Of a stretch of DNA of 8,511 nt, positions 1 through 6,304 are shown piece by piece; positions within the stretch are counted from its first letter, which is position 1, and every line of letters begins with the position of its first letter. The DNA lies in assembly GCA_023415715.1 (NCBI GenBank), contig JAEZJP010000231.1, forward strand, positions 1-8,511, read 5' to 3'. The stretch comes from Bacillota bacterium. GTDB taxonomy: Bacteria; Bacillota; Clostridia; Christensenellales; Aristaeellaceae. The position numbers and the translations under genes were made by a program. A model generated the notes under the pieces. The model had not been told where the DNA came from and searched no databases. It saw only the letters and a list, made by a program, of their open reading frames with translations.

Positions 1-2378
1 TCGGGGGTCACGGTATCCATGTTGATGCGCTGGCTGCTGAATACGGTGCAGTTCTGGCGCTGATAAGCGGGAACTTCTACGGCCCAGTCAACAAGGATGT
101 CCAGAGCGGTCTTGTAAACGGCCTTGCGGTATGCCTGGTCGTCGCTCTTGCGGGCATCGATGATCGCGGCATCCAGATCGGCATCGGCAATGTGGTAATG
201 GTTGGAGTCGGAGCCGCCCTTGCCTACGATGTTGGAGCTGTGGTAGACCTGGTACATGTCAGGATCGATGGTGGCGCCCCAAGCGGCGCACCACATATTC
301 TGAGTGCCGGCATCCAACGAGTCCCACATGACGTTAGCATCGGCCGGGTCATTGATCTTCAGGGTGATGCCGATGGTTTCAAGGGCATTCTTGGCATCGG
401 TAAGCACAGCGAAGGAGGGATGCTCGCCGTTGCCGCCGCCGGGAATAAGTACTTCATAGCTCAGGCTGGCGCCTTCGGGAGCGGCGGTGAACTTGCCTGT
501 AGCATCGTCAAAGGTATAGCCGGCAGCCTTCAGGAATCCCTTGGCGGCTTCGATAGCTGCTGCGTACTTCTGTTCGGGGGTCATGTCGGAGGTATAGATA
601 TCCTTGCCTTCCACGTCCACGGAGAAAGCAACCTTGTAGCCTTCGTCGGTGGGCTGGGGAGCGGCCCAGGAGGTGTTGGAGATGGGGTAGTTGATAACGG
701 ATGCAGCCTCACCGTAGTAGCTGTCATAAGCCACATCGCGGTATACGGCCAGCACCGTGGCAAATGCCTTGCGCAGGTCCTTGGAAGCATCGGAGGCAGG
801 TTCGCCGCCCACATTCATGGTGTCGGCGTTCATGCCGATGTAGCCGTAGCCAAGATTGTCAACTTTGGTGGTGGTGATGACGTCGCCGGTGATTTCCTTG
901 TTGCTGTTGTAGCCGGCCACGGCTTCAAAGTTGGTCTTGGAACCGGAAAGTTCGCCCATGTCAATGGTGCCGGTGGAAACGCCCGCGGCAACCTCGGCGG
1001 TGGGGGTTTCTTTGAACTGGAGGAACTTGGTTTTCGGAGCGCCCTTGTAGTAGTATTCGTTGGCTTCGAAATATACGATGCGGTTCTCGTACTTGACGAA
1101 CTTGTAGGGGCCGGCGCCCATGGGTTGGGTCGTCTTGGCCGATACGATGGACAGATCGCCACGGGGGAAGCCGAACTTGTTGTTCGCATAGTCATACTGG
1201 GCAGGATCGCCGTAGTAATGCAGGGGCGATACCTGGAGGCCCAGGATGCTGTATACGGCGGGAGCCTCGTAACCCTGGACCTTGACTTCCACGGTGTAGT
1301 CATCCAGCTTCTTGATGCCTTCGATGTTGGGAACGCCGGCAGCCGCGTTGGGCTCATTGGCGCTTTCCTGGGTGATGAAATTGGTGTCGGCAACGGACAC
1401 AACGGAGGTTTCATCAGCCTTTTCAACTTCCCAGTACTTCGCCGGGTCACCGGCATAGGCGGCATAAACTTCTTTGTAATAGTCTTCCAAAGTGGGATAC
1501 TGGCCATTGGCGATGTCAAATTTGACGCCGCTCTTGCTGGTCAGGATACCATCGAGCGATTTGTCTTCCTTCTGCCCGACTGTGCCGTAGCCCCACAGCG
1601 CCATGCCCAGCGCTATCTTGAGGCCATCGTTGGCGGCCACTTCCTCGGCGGTGTAGCCGATGGTGTCCTTGGCATAATCTTTGGCATACTGGTCCATAAC
1701 GGTGTCAACGATCGCCTGTACGTCTTCCACCCAGGCGGTCTTGGTCAGATCCCAGTAAGCCTTCTGCTGTTCCTCGGTCCAGGAATCGGCGGAGGACCAA
1801 ACATGCTGGTCGCCGGCAGCCAGGATAGCCTTGGCGATATCGCTGTACTTGGTATAGACATCGCTGGCAATCTGGGTCTGATAGGCTTTCAGACCAATGA
1901 TGCTGTAGGAATTCAGTGTGGTGGAGCCCACGTAGGAGGGATCCAGGTACACATAGTAGGAGAAGATCAGGTCGTCGGCGGTCATTGGAACGCCATCGCT
2001 GAACTTGATATCATCGCGGAGTTTGGCGGTATAGGTGGTGATGTCAGTAGCTTCGTCGTACTTTACGCTGACATCCGCCATGCCCTTGTAGGTGTAGTCC
2101 TTGCCGTTGTAGGGAACGGTTTCCCCTTCGATGGCATTGTAAATGATGCCGCCCATGCGGTCGGTGGTCATAAGGCCTGCCTCATGGGTCATTTTGGTAA
2201 CGTCCTGGTCATAGCCGGTGTCGGCAAAGAAAGGGCTGAACTTTTGGCTGAACTGGTCGTAGCCTACCACCAGCGGCGTTTCCGTGCTGGATTGGGCAGC
2301 CGCGACGCCCATGCCGGCCACGATCATCATCATGGCAAGCGCCAGCGCAAGCAGCTTGTGAATGGATCCCGTTTTCAT
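1..2378 (-). CDS. ABC transporter substrate-binding protein, family 5 (peptide/nickel type), 3' end cut by the window
   Basis: This is the extracytoplasmic solute receptor of an ABC importer, most likely for peptides. My translation gives 792 open codons from the ATG at 2378 to the left edge. Residues 1-28 are a signal peptide (basic start, LLALALAMMMIVAGMGVA core, AAA before Gln29) with no lipobox cysteine. Family hallmarks follow: YTAKLRDDIKFSDG with PMTADDLIFSYY at about 116-142, GAGPYKFVKYE at 421-431, DLRKAFATVLAVYRD at 534-548, AAWGATIDPDMYQVYHSS at 698-714, and a C-terminal VPAYQRQNCTVF region. Usual members have about 500-600 residues; this one has roughly 180 extra residues between about 165 and 350. 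The start is supported by AGGAGG at 2390-2395, 11 bases from ATG, and by a good promoter. Codons are strongly biased to GCC, ACC, GGC, AAG and TAC, suggesting high expression. The family is certain; the ligand is unknown. Permease and ATPase genes would be expected to the left. Confidence 0.93.
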   Translation of the reverse strand, partial: MKTGSIHKLLALALAMMMIVAGMGVAAAQSSTETPLVVGYDQFSQKFSPFFADTGYDQDVTKMTHEAGLMTTDRMGGIIYNAIEGETVPYNGKDYTYKGMADVSVKYDEATDITTYTAKLRDDIKFSDGVPMTADDLIFSYYVYLDPSYVGSTTLNSYSIIGLKAYQTQIASDVYTKYSDIAKAILAAGDQHVWSSADSWTEEQQKAYWDLTKTAWVEDVQAIVDTVMDQYAKDYAKDTIGYTAEEVAANDGLKIALGMALWGYGTVGQKEDKSLDGILTSKSGVKFDIANGQYPTLEDYYKEVYAAYAGDPAKYWEVEKADETSVVSVADTNFITQESANEPNAAAGVPNIEGIKKLDDYTVEVKVQGYEAPAVYSILGLQVSPLHYYGDPAQYDYANNKFGFPRGDLSIVSAKTTQPMGAGPYKFVKYENRIVYFEANEYYYKGAPKTKFLQFKETPTAEVAAGVSTGTIDMGELSGSKTNFEAVAGYNSNKEITGDVITTTKVDNLGYGYIGMNADTMNVGGEPASDASKDLRKAFATVLAVYRDVAYDSYYGEAASVINYPISNTSWAAPQPTDEGYKVAFSVDVEGKDIYTSDMTPEQKYAAAIEAAKGFLKAAGYTFDDATGKFTAAPEGASLSYEVLIPGGGNGEHPSFAVLTDAKNALETIGITLKINDPADANVMWDSLDAGTQNMWCAAWGATIDPDMYQVYHSSNIVGKGGSDSNHYHIADADLDAAIIDARKSDDQAYRKAVYKTALDILVDWAVEVPAYQRQNCTVFSSQRINMDTVTP

Positions 2379-2389
2379 ACGAACCTGTA
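2378..2389 (-). repeat. Direct repeat copy B (TACAGGTTCGTA) between the ribosome binding site and the start codon
   Basis: This 12-base element differs by one base from the copy at 2408-2419, with a 30-base period. It fills the space between AGGAGG and the start codon, and its last base is the A of the ATG. The single difference breaks the TACA/TGTA symmetry seen in copy A. Confidence 0.6.
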
Positions 2390-2407
2390 CCTCCTACAAA
2401 GATTTTT

Positions 2408-2419
2408 TACAAACCTGTA
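2408..2419 (-). repeat. Direct repeat copy A (TACAGGTTTGTA) at the predicted transcription start
   Basis: The 12-base element has symmetric arms (TACA, four bases, TGTA) and covers the predicted transcription start, near 2416. It is repeated with one change at 2378-2389. A repressor operator or a translational control element is possible. Neither is shown by the sequence alone. Confidence 0.6.
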
Positions 2420-2422
2420 TAA

Positions 2423-2450
2423 AGTATAGCATATAAATTCTGTTTTGCAA
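2423..2450 (-). promoter_or_regulatory. Sigma-A-type promoter of the substrate-binding protein gene
   Basis: On the minus strand, TTGCAA (2450-2445) is followed by a 16-base spacer and TATACT (2428-2423). A TGC immediately before the -10 makes it an extended -10 element. Transcription would start near 2416, giving a leader of about 38 bases. The -35 matches consensus at four of six positions and the -10 at five of six. Confidence 0.75.
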
Positions 2451-2462
2451 TAATTTAGGAGC

Positions 2463-2485
2463 CATATACAAGGAAATTGTATGTG
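2463..2485. repeat. Inverted repeat upstream of the substrate-binding protein promoter
   Basis: CATATACAA, a 5-base centre (GGAAA) and TTGTATGTG form 9-base arms that pair throughout, with one T-G wobble. The element lies about 12 bases upstream of the -35 of the binding-protein promoter and 38 bases past the MATE stop codon. It could bind a transcription factor. It has no T-run on either side, so a role as the MATE terminator is weakly supported. Confidence 0.5.
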
Positions 2486-2516
2486 ATTGTGAAGGTAAAT
2501 GAAGGAATATTGCGTG

Positions 2517-2532
2517 GCGGATTCAAATCCGC
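2517..2532 (-). other. Small hairpin across the MATE stop codon
   Basis: GCGGAT, a four-base loop and ATCCGC form a perfect 6-bp stem that covers the TGA stop of the MATE gene. The transcript after it is not U-rich, so it is not a standard terminator. It may protect the 3' end or be a weak terminator. No other terminator is visible before the downstream promoter. Confidence 0.35.
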
Positions 2533-3917
2533 GCTTCGATCCAGCGGCCTTTGCGGAAACAAGCATAGGTCAATAACCCGCGCACCCACAGGTCGATGAC
2601 CATGGCCCACCAGGCACCCTGGGTGCCCATGTTCAGATGCATGATGAATATGTACGCAAGTACCAGCCTTAAACCCATGCTGCCAAAAGCGATGAGGAAG
2701 GGCACCCGTGTTTCGCCGGCGCCACGCAGCGCGCCGGAGGAAACGAGATACAGCGCCGTGGCGGGCTGCTCCAGAGAGCAGATGCGAAGAAGCGATGCTC
2801 CTATCTGGCGCACTTCCATATCCGGGGTGAAAATAGTCATCCACCAGGAGGCCAGAAGAAACAGCGCGACACCGATCAAAGACATCGTAAGCACGCAAAG
2901 ACGGATGCTTAAGGCCCCACGCAGCCTTGCACTGAGCGGCTCCTCCGCGCCCAGAGACTGGCCCACAAGCGTGGAGGCCGCGGCGGCAAAGCCATAACCG
3001 GGCATGTAGGACAGCGATTCGATGGTCACCACCAGATGGTGCGCCGCCAGCTGCGCTGTGCCCAGGGCGGCCACCATGCCGATAAAAATCACCTGGCCCA
3101 GGGAGATGGAGAGCCGTTCCAGCGCGGCGGGAGTGCCTACTGTAAGAAGCTTAAGGATGAGGGGAAAATCGGGGTGAAGTTTGTTGCGGCGCAGCTTCAG
3201 GCAGCTTTTCTTACGCAGTACCGCATAGACAAGCCATATGCCGGAGAGCCCTGTTGTCACTGAGGTGGCGATGGCTGCGCCCCTTACGCCAAGGCCCGCA
3301 CCCCATACGGGAATAGATAATGATAGGAAGGAAATATGCCGGGAAGGGTAGATCAAAAAGAAACCCGCCAGGATATTCAAGAGGCTTACGGTGGCGCTTA
3401 CCTTCATAGGCGTAGCCATATCGCCCGCGCCGCGCAGTGCGGAAGCCAGCACGACCCCGGTATAATAGGGCAGGAACCCAAAGGACAGGATGCGCATGTA
3501 AACCGTTGCCTCGCTGTAAAGAGAGGGATCGGCATGCATCCATATGGGGATCATGGGCGCCAGAAAATAGGTAAGTACGCTTAGCACCGCTCCTGTGAAA
3601 AGACCCAGAAGAAACGTCTGCACGCAGGCCGCCTCCGCCCCCGATGGCTGTTTGGCGCCGGTGGATCTGGCGACCAAAGCCGTGCTGCCTACACCCACGG
3701 CCATCACCAGGCTGTTTATGACCCAGGTAGGCGCGGAATTCACCGCTACCGTTGCAGTGGCCGATGCGCCAAGGCCACCAACCATGATCATGTTGGTGAT
3801 CTGCATCATGGTAGCCGTCAGGTTTTCGAATATGGCAGGGAAGGAAAGGCGAAGGACATAGTTTCGCTCCTTAAGCGGGCGCTGTGGCCGGCTTCGGAGA
3901 AAGTACAGGCGGTGCAT
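2523..3917 (-). CDS. MATE family multidrug/toxin efflux transporter
   Basis: This is an inner-membrane antiporter that would expel drugs or metabolites using a sodium or proton gradient; the substrate cannot be predicted. The 464-residue product fits the usual 440-480 for MatE proteins. It has about twelve hydrophobic segments in two homologous halves, each with a family loop motif: LRGAGDMATPM at 161-171 and LRGAGETRVPF at 397-407. The N-terminal TATMMQITNMIMVGGLG (34-50) and the FENL helix are also typical. I chose the ATG at 3917 because AAAGGAG lies 10 bases upstream (3928-3934). In-frame ATGs at 3974, 3953 and 3947 lack such a site and lie upstream of or at the predicted transcription start. 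The gene is divergent from the diguanylate cyclase gene and points toward the binding-protein gene, 144 bp away. It appears to be monocistronic. The family is clear; the subfamily is not. Confidence 0.93.
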   Translation of the reverse strand: MHRLYFLRSRPQRPLKERNYVLRLSFPAIFENLTATMMQITNMIMVGGLGASATATVAVNSAPTWVINSLVMAVGVGSTALVARSTGAKQPSGAEAACVQTFLLGLFTGAVLSVLTYFLAPMIPIWMHADPSLYSEATVYMRILSFGFLPYYTGVVLASALRGAGDMATPMKVSATVSLLNILAGFFLIYPSRHISFLSLSIPVWGAGLGVRGAAIATSVTTGLSGIWLVYAVLRKKSCLKLRRNKLHPDFPLILKLLTVGTPAALERLSISLGQVIFIGMVAALGTAQLAAHHLVVTIESLSYMPGYGFAAAASTLVGQSLGAEEPLSARLRGALSIRLCVLTMSLIGVALFLLASWWMTIFTPDMEVRQIGASLLRICSLEQPATALYLVSSGALRGAGETRVPFLIAFGSMGLRLVLAYIFIMHLNMGTQGAWWAMVIDLWVRGLLTYACFRKGRWIEARI

Positions 3918-3953
3918 GTGTATATGGCTCCTTTTGTGAAATGGCATTTCCAT

Positions 3954-3982
3954 ACTGTAACACGGCCCGCCCATGAAAACAA
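3954..3982 (-). promoter_or_regulatory. Predicted promoter of the MATE gene
   Basis: On the minus strand, TTGTTT (3982-3977), a 17-base spacer and TACAGT (3959-3954) are preceded by TGT, giving an extended -10. The start would be near 3947, about 30 bases before the chosen ATG. This agrees with the ribosome binding site at 3928-3934. Confidence 0.55.
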
Positions 3983-4017
3983 GAGGACGGAAAGATGTTT
4001 GGCGGTTGCAGAATCAA

Positions 4018-4046
4018 TTGACAAAGTATACAAAAATGTGGAGAAT
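4018..4046 (+). promoter_or_regulatory. Predicted promoter of the diguanylate cyclase gene
   Basis: A perfect -35, TTGACA at 4018-4023, is followed by a 17-base spacer and GAGAAT at 4041-4046, which matches the -10 consensus at four of six positions. Transcription would start near 4053, about 49 bases before the ATG at 4102. Its -35 is 35 bp from that of the divergent MATE promoter, so one bound regulator could affect both. Confidence 0.6.
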
Positions 4047-4101
4047 ATGACACGGCACGATGAGCGCTTCCACAGCTGCAGCCGGCAAGGAGAAAGAAAG
4101 T

Positions 4102-5637
4102 ATGCAGTTTGCCCAGGAGTTTTTGTTGGTGTTTTCCGCGCTATTTCTTGGGTGTATGTCTGCTTATGCTGTTGCGCATAGAAAGACTCCGGGCGCTGCG
4201 GAGGTTTGCCTGCTGGGCATGTTCGCCATCGTATGGACGGCCGGATCATTTTTCGAAATACAGGCGGTGGATCTATCGCAAAAGCTGTTCTGGCGGGATG
4301 TGCAGCAGTTTGGGGTATTCGGCCTGCCCCTTTATACGGTGCGCTTTACCGCAGCTTATACCATGAGCCGCAAGTTAAAACCTTATGTACGGGCAGCCAC
4401 CGTGCTATCGTCGCTTACTGTGCTTTTGATCTGGACCAATCCGATGCACCATATCATGCGCGCGGAAGTTATTCTTCGGGACAGCGTTATATTTGGCCAG
4501 TCCCTTGTGGTAAAATCCACCATGACGGGTATGCTGCTTGTGGCGTACAATTTTTCTTTGCCGCTATTTGCCATAATGATCCTTGTGAATTTTGCCAGAA
4601 AGTTGGCGCCTGGGTTTCGCAAGCAGGTTTACTGGATTGTGGGAAGCTTTCTTTTCACCTTTCTTGCTGCATTTGCAAAAACGGCACTCCTGGAAAGCAT
4701 GGGCATCTATATTCACATTTCTGTGCTGTACATCCCAAGTGCCATTATTCTCTTCCGGTCCCTTTTCCGCTTCAGCTTTTTCAGGCTGTCGCCAATCGCC
4801 AGGGACAAGGTGTTTGAGGTCATCAGCCAAGGCATTCTTGTTGTGGACAAGGATGGCGTCGTGCTGGAGGCCAATTCCGCCGCGCTCCATGCCGTTCGGG
4901 AATACTTCGGGTTCGAGGGTGCGCCGGTCGGATCAAGGCTTCAGGACATATTCAGCGATCCGGACATGTGCAATGCAGCAAAGAATTGCGGGGAACAAAG
5001 AAGGGAAATCGCACTTTGCCTGAAAACGGGTGATGTGTTTCTGTCTTTGGATTTTTATCCCTTGGGCAGCCACCATGACGGAGCGGTAATGATTATCAAC
5101 AACATCACGGGGCAAAGGCTGTATGAGCTGCAGCTAAAGGAGCAGGCGGATATGGACCCGCTGACAGGGGTTTTGAACAGAAGCGGTTTCGAACAGGCTT
5201 ACAGCCTTATGCGCGCTGTTTTGTTTGAAAAAAAGCAATCTCTGTCCCTGTTCATGCTGGATCTGGATCACTTCAAAGCCATCAATGATACCTTTGGCCA
5301 TGCCATGGGTGATAAGGTGCTTAAGCACTTTGCGATGCTATTGCGTAGTTCCCTAAGGGATGAGGATGTGATTGGCCGCATCGGCGGCGATGAATTCGCG
5401 GTGTTGCTGCCCAATCTGCACAAGACGGATGCTGCAAAAATTGCAGAGCGTATCCTAAAGAATGTGGATGAAACCAGGTTGATGGAAGAGGGCAGCCTGG
5501 TTGGTTACACCGTGAGCATCGGCATTGCCGGTGATGAGAAGTCGGACAGCTATTTGAGCGAAGTATTGACACAGGCGGATTCCGCGCTGTATCAGGCAAA
5601 GCATCAGGACAGGAACCGCGCCGAGATATACGGTTAA
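4102..5637 (+). CDS. Membrane diguanylate cyclase: 7TM sensor, PAS and GGDEF domains
   Basis: This protein would make the second messenger c-di-GMP from two GTP, controlled by a membrane sensor. The product has 511 residues. Residues 1-225 hold about seven hydrophobic segments resembling the N-terminal HisKA_7TM domain, including FWRDVQQFGVFGLPLYTVRF (63-82). A PAS domain covers about 234-338 (GILVVDKDGVVLEANSAAL at 244-262), followed by the linker DMDPLTGVLNR. The GGDEF domain runs from about 350 to 511. The signature GGDEF is intact at 428-432, the metal-binding Asp is D387 (DLDHFKAIND), and the inhibitory I-site RxxD is R419-D422, exactly five residues before GGDEF. It should therefore be active and feedback-inhibited. 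The ATG at 4102 has AAGGAG at 4087-4092, nine bases away. An in-frame ATG at 4060 has no such site and would add a polar 14-residue tail. The PAS ligand is unknown. A phosphatidyltransferase gene follows. Confidence 0.93.
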   Translation: MQFAQEFLLVFSALFLGCMSAYAVAHRKTPGAAEVCLLGMFAIVWTAGSFFEIQAVDLSQKLFWRDVQQFGVFGLPLYTVRFTAAYTMSRKLKPYVRAATVLSSLTVLLIWTNPMHHIMRAEVILRDSVIFGQSLVVKSTMTGMLLVAYNFSLPLFAIMILVNFARKLAPGFRKQVYWIVGSFLFTFLAAFAKTALLESMGIYIHISVLYIPSAIILFRSLFRFSFFRLSPIARDKVFEVISQGILVVDKDGVVLEANSAALHAVREYFGFEGAPVGSRLQDIFSDPDMCNAAKNCGEQRREIALCLKTGDVFLSLDFYPLGSHHDGAVMIINNITGQRLYELQLKEQADMDPLTGVLNRSGFEQAYSLMRAVLFEKKQSLSLFMLDLDHFKAINDTFGHAMGDKVLKHFAMLLRSSLRDEDVIGRIGGDEFAVLLPNLHKTDAAKIAERILKNVDETRLMEEGSLVGYTVSIGIAGDEKSDSYLSEVLTQADSALYQAKHQDRNRAEIYG

Positions 5638-5645
5638 AGCAGGAG

Positions 5646-5672
5646 TGCATTTTTTCATCCGGAAAAAGTGCA
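5646..5672. repeat. Imperfect hairpin between the cyclase and phosphatidyltransferase genes
   Basis: TGCATTTTTTC and GAAAAAGTGCA flank a five-base loop and pair over 11 positions with one T-G wobble. The element begins 8 bases after the cyclase stop and ends 5 bases before the next Shine-Dalgarno site (AAGGA, 5678-5682). No T-run follows on the plus strand. RNA processing, 3' end stabilisation or modulation of the next gene is more likely than termination. Confidence 0.5.
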
Positions 5673-5691
5673 ATTGGAAGGAAGAGTGAAA

Positions 5692-6234
5692 ATGAAAAGG
5701 TCAGGTTGGATTGCCAATGCGCTCACCGTTTCAAGGATCTTTCTTTCATTATTATTGCCGCTTCTTGCGCCTATGCAAGCGGCTTTCCTGGCAGTGTACG
5801 CGGTGTGTGGCGCCACCGATGCTTTGGATGGATTTGTGGCCCGGAAAACGCACACTCAGAGCAAGCTGGGTGCCAGGCTGGATTCGCTGGCTGATTTTGT
5901 GCTGATTACCGCGATGGTTATTGCGCTGTATCCGGTTATCCATCTTCCGCAAGGCACAATTGTTTGGATACTGACGATCGCAGCCGTCCGCATTGCCGCT
6001 GCGGTAGTGTCCTTCCTGAAGTACAAGACCTTTGCCTCGCTGCACACTTACTCAAACAAGCTTACAGGCTTTTTGATCTTTCTGTTTCCGTTTTTGATCC
6101 CGGTTCTTGCGCCTTCGGTACCCATATGGATATTGTGCGGCGCGGCCACGCTTTCAGCTGCTGAGGAATTGCTGATACAGATAAGCTCCAAGGTTTTGAA
6201 CCTTGACAGGAAAAGCATTTTTTCAAAAGAGTAG
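5692..6234 (+). CDS. CDP-alcohol phosphatidyltransferase family protein
   Basis: This is an integral membrane enzyme of the family that transfers a phosphatidyl group from CDP-diacylglycerol (or a similar CDP-alcohol) to an acceptor alcohol in phospholipid synthesis. The 180-residue product matches the catalytic signature D-x2-D-G-x2-A-R-x8-G-x3-D-x3-D exactly: D43, D46, G47, A50, R51, G60, D64 and D68. The early ALTVSRIFLSLLLPLL (10-25) resembles the first helix of PgsA-like enzymes, and about six hydrophobic segments are visible. The ATG at 5692 is preceded by AAGGA at 5678-5682, nine bases away. An in-frame GTG at 5686 is possible, and one at 5668 lies inside the upstream hairpin. The gene is 54 bp after the cyclase, with no promoter that I can see, so co-transcription is likely. 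The acceptor (glycerol phosphate, serine, inositol or other) cannot be read from the sequence, so I give no symbol. Confidence 0.88.
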   Translation: MKRSGWIANALTVSRIFLSLLLPLLAPMQAAFLAVYAVCGATDALDGFVARKTHTQSKLGARLDSLADFVLITAMVIALYPVIHLPQGTIVWILTIAAVRIAAAVVSFLKYKTFASLHTYSNKLTGFLIFLFPFLIPVLAPSVPIWILCGAATLSAAEELLIQISSKVLNLDRKSIFSKE

Positions 6235-6262
6235 GGGAAGGGTTATGAAGCCCTTCCCCTTT
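6233..6262. terminator. Probable bidirectional terminator between converging genes
   Basis: GGGGAAGGG (6234-6242) and CCCTTCCCC (6251-6259) form a perfect 9-bp stem with an 8-base loop, extended by one A-T pair. The stem starts on the last base of the phosphatidyltransferase stop codon. TTTGATTTG follows on the plus strand, and a less regular T-rich stretch follows on the minus strand, downstream of thrS. The convergent layout and lack of another candidate suggest it serves both genes. Confidence 0.8.
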
Positions 6263-6304
6263 GATTTGTGTGAAGCTGAGAAATTTGCATGGCAGGAAAC
6301 TGGG

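Noticed and set aside
830..1519. A 229-codon open frame in another minus-strand frame inside the binding-protein gene
   Set aside because: It is a Pro/Ser/Thr/Arg-rich out-of-frame shadow; the receptor frame is continuous through the same bases.
192..2429. A 745-codon open frame on the plus strand opposite the substrate-binding protein
   Set aside because: It is the antisense shadow of a strongly codon-biased gene. Its translation is Gly/Val/Ala/His-rich with no recognisable domain, while the minus strand encodes a clear family 5 receptor.
2463..2485. The inverted repeat read as an intrinsic terminator of the MATE gene
   Set aside because: The transcript after the stem is GGCUCCUAAAUU rather than a U-run, and the stem is AT-rich. 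I kept it as an inverted repeat of unknown role.
3918..3974. Upstream starts for the MATE gene at 3974, 3953 and 3947
   Set aside because: None has a convincing ribosome binding site, and they overlap or precede the predicted promoter -10 and start. The ATG at 3917 has AAAGGAG at good spacing.
4060..4101. A start for the diguanylate cyclase at 4060
   Set aside because: There is no Shine-Dalgarno site, and it adds a polar 14-residue tail ahead of the first membrane helix. AAGGAG is well placed for the ATG at 4102.
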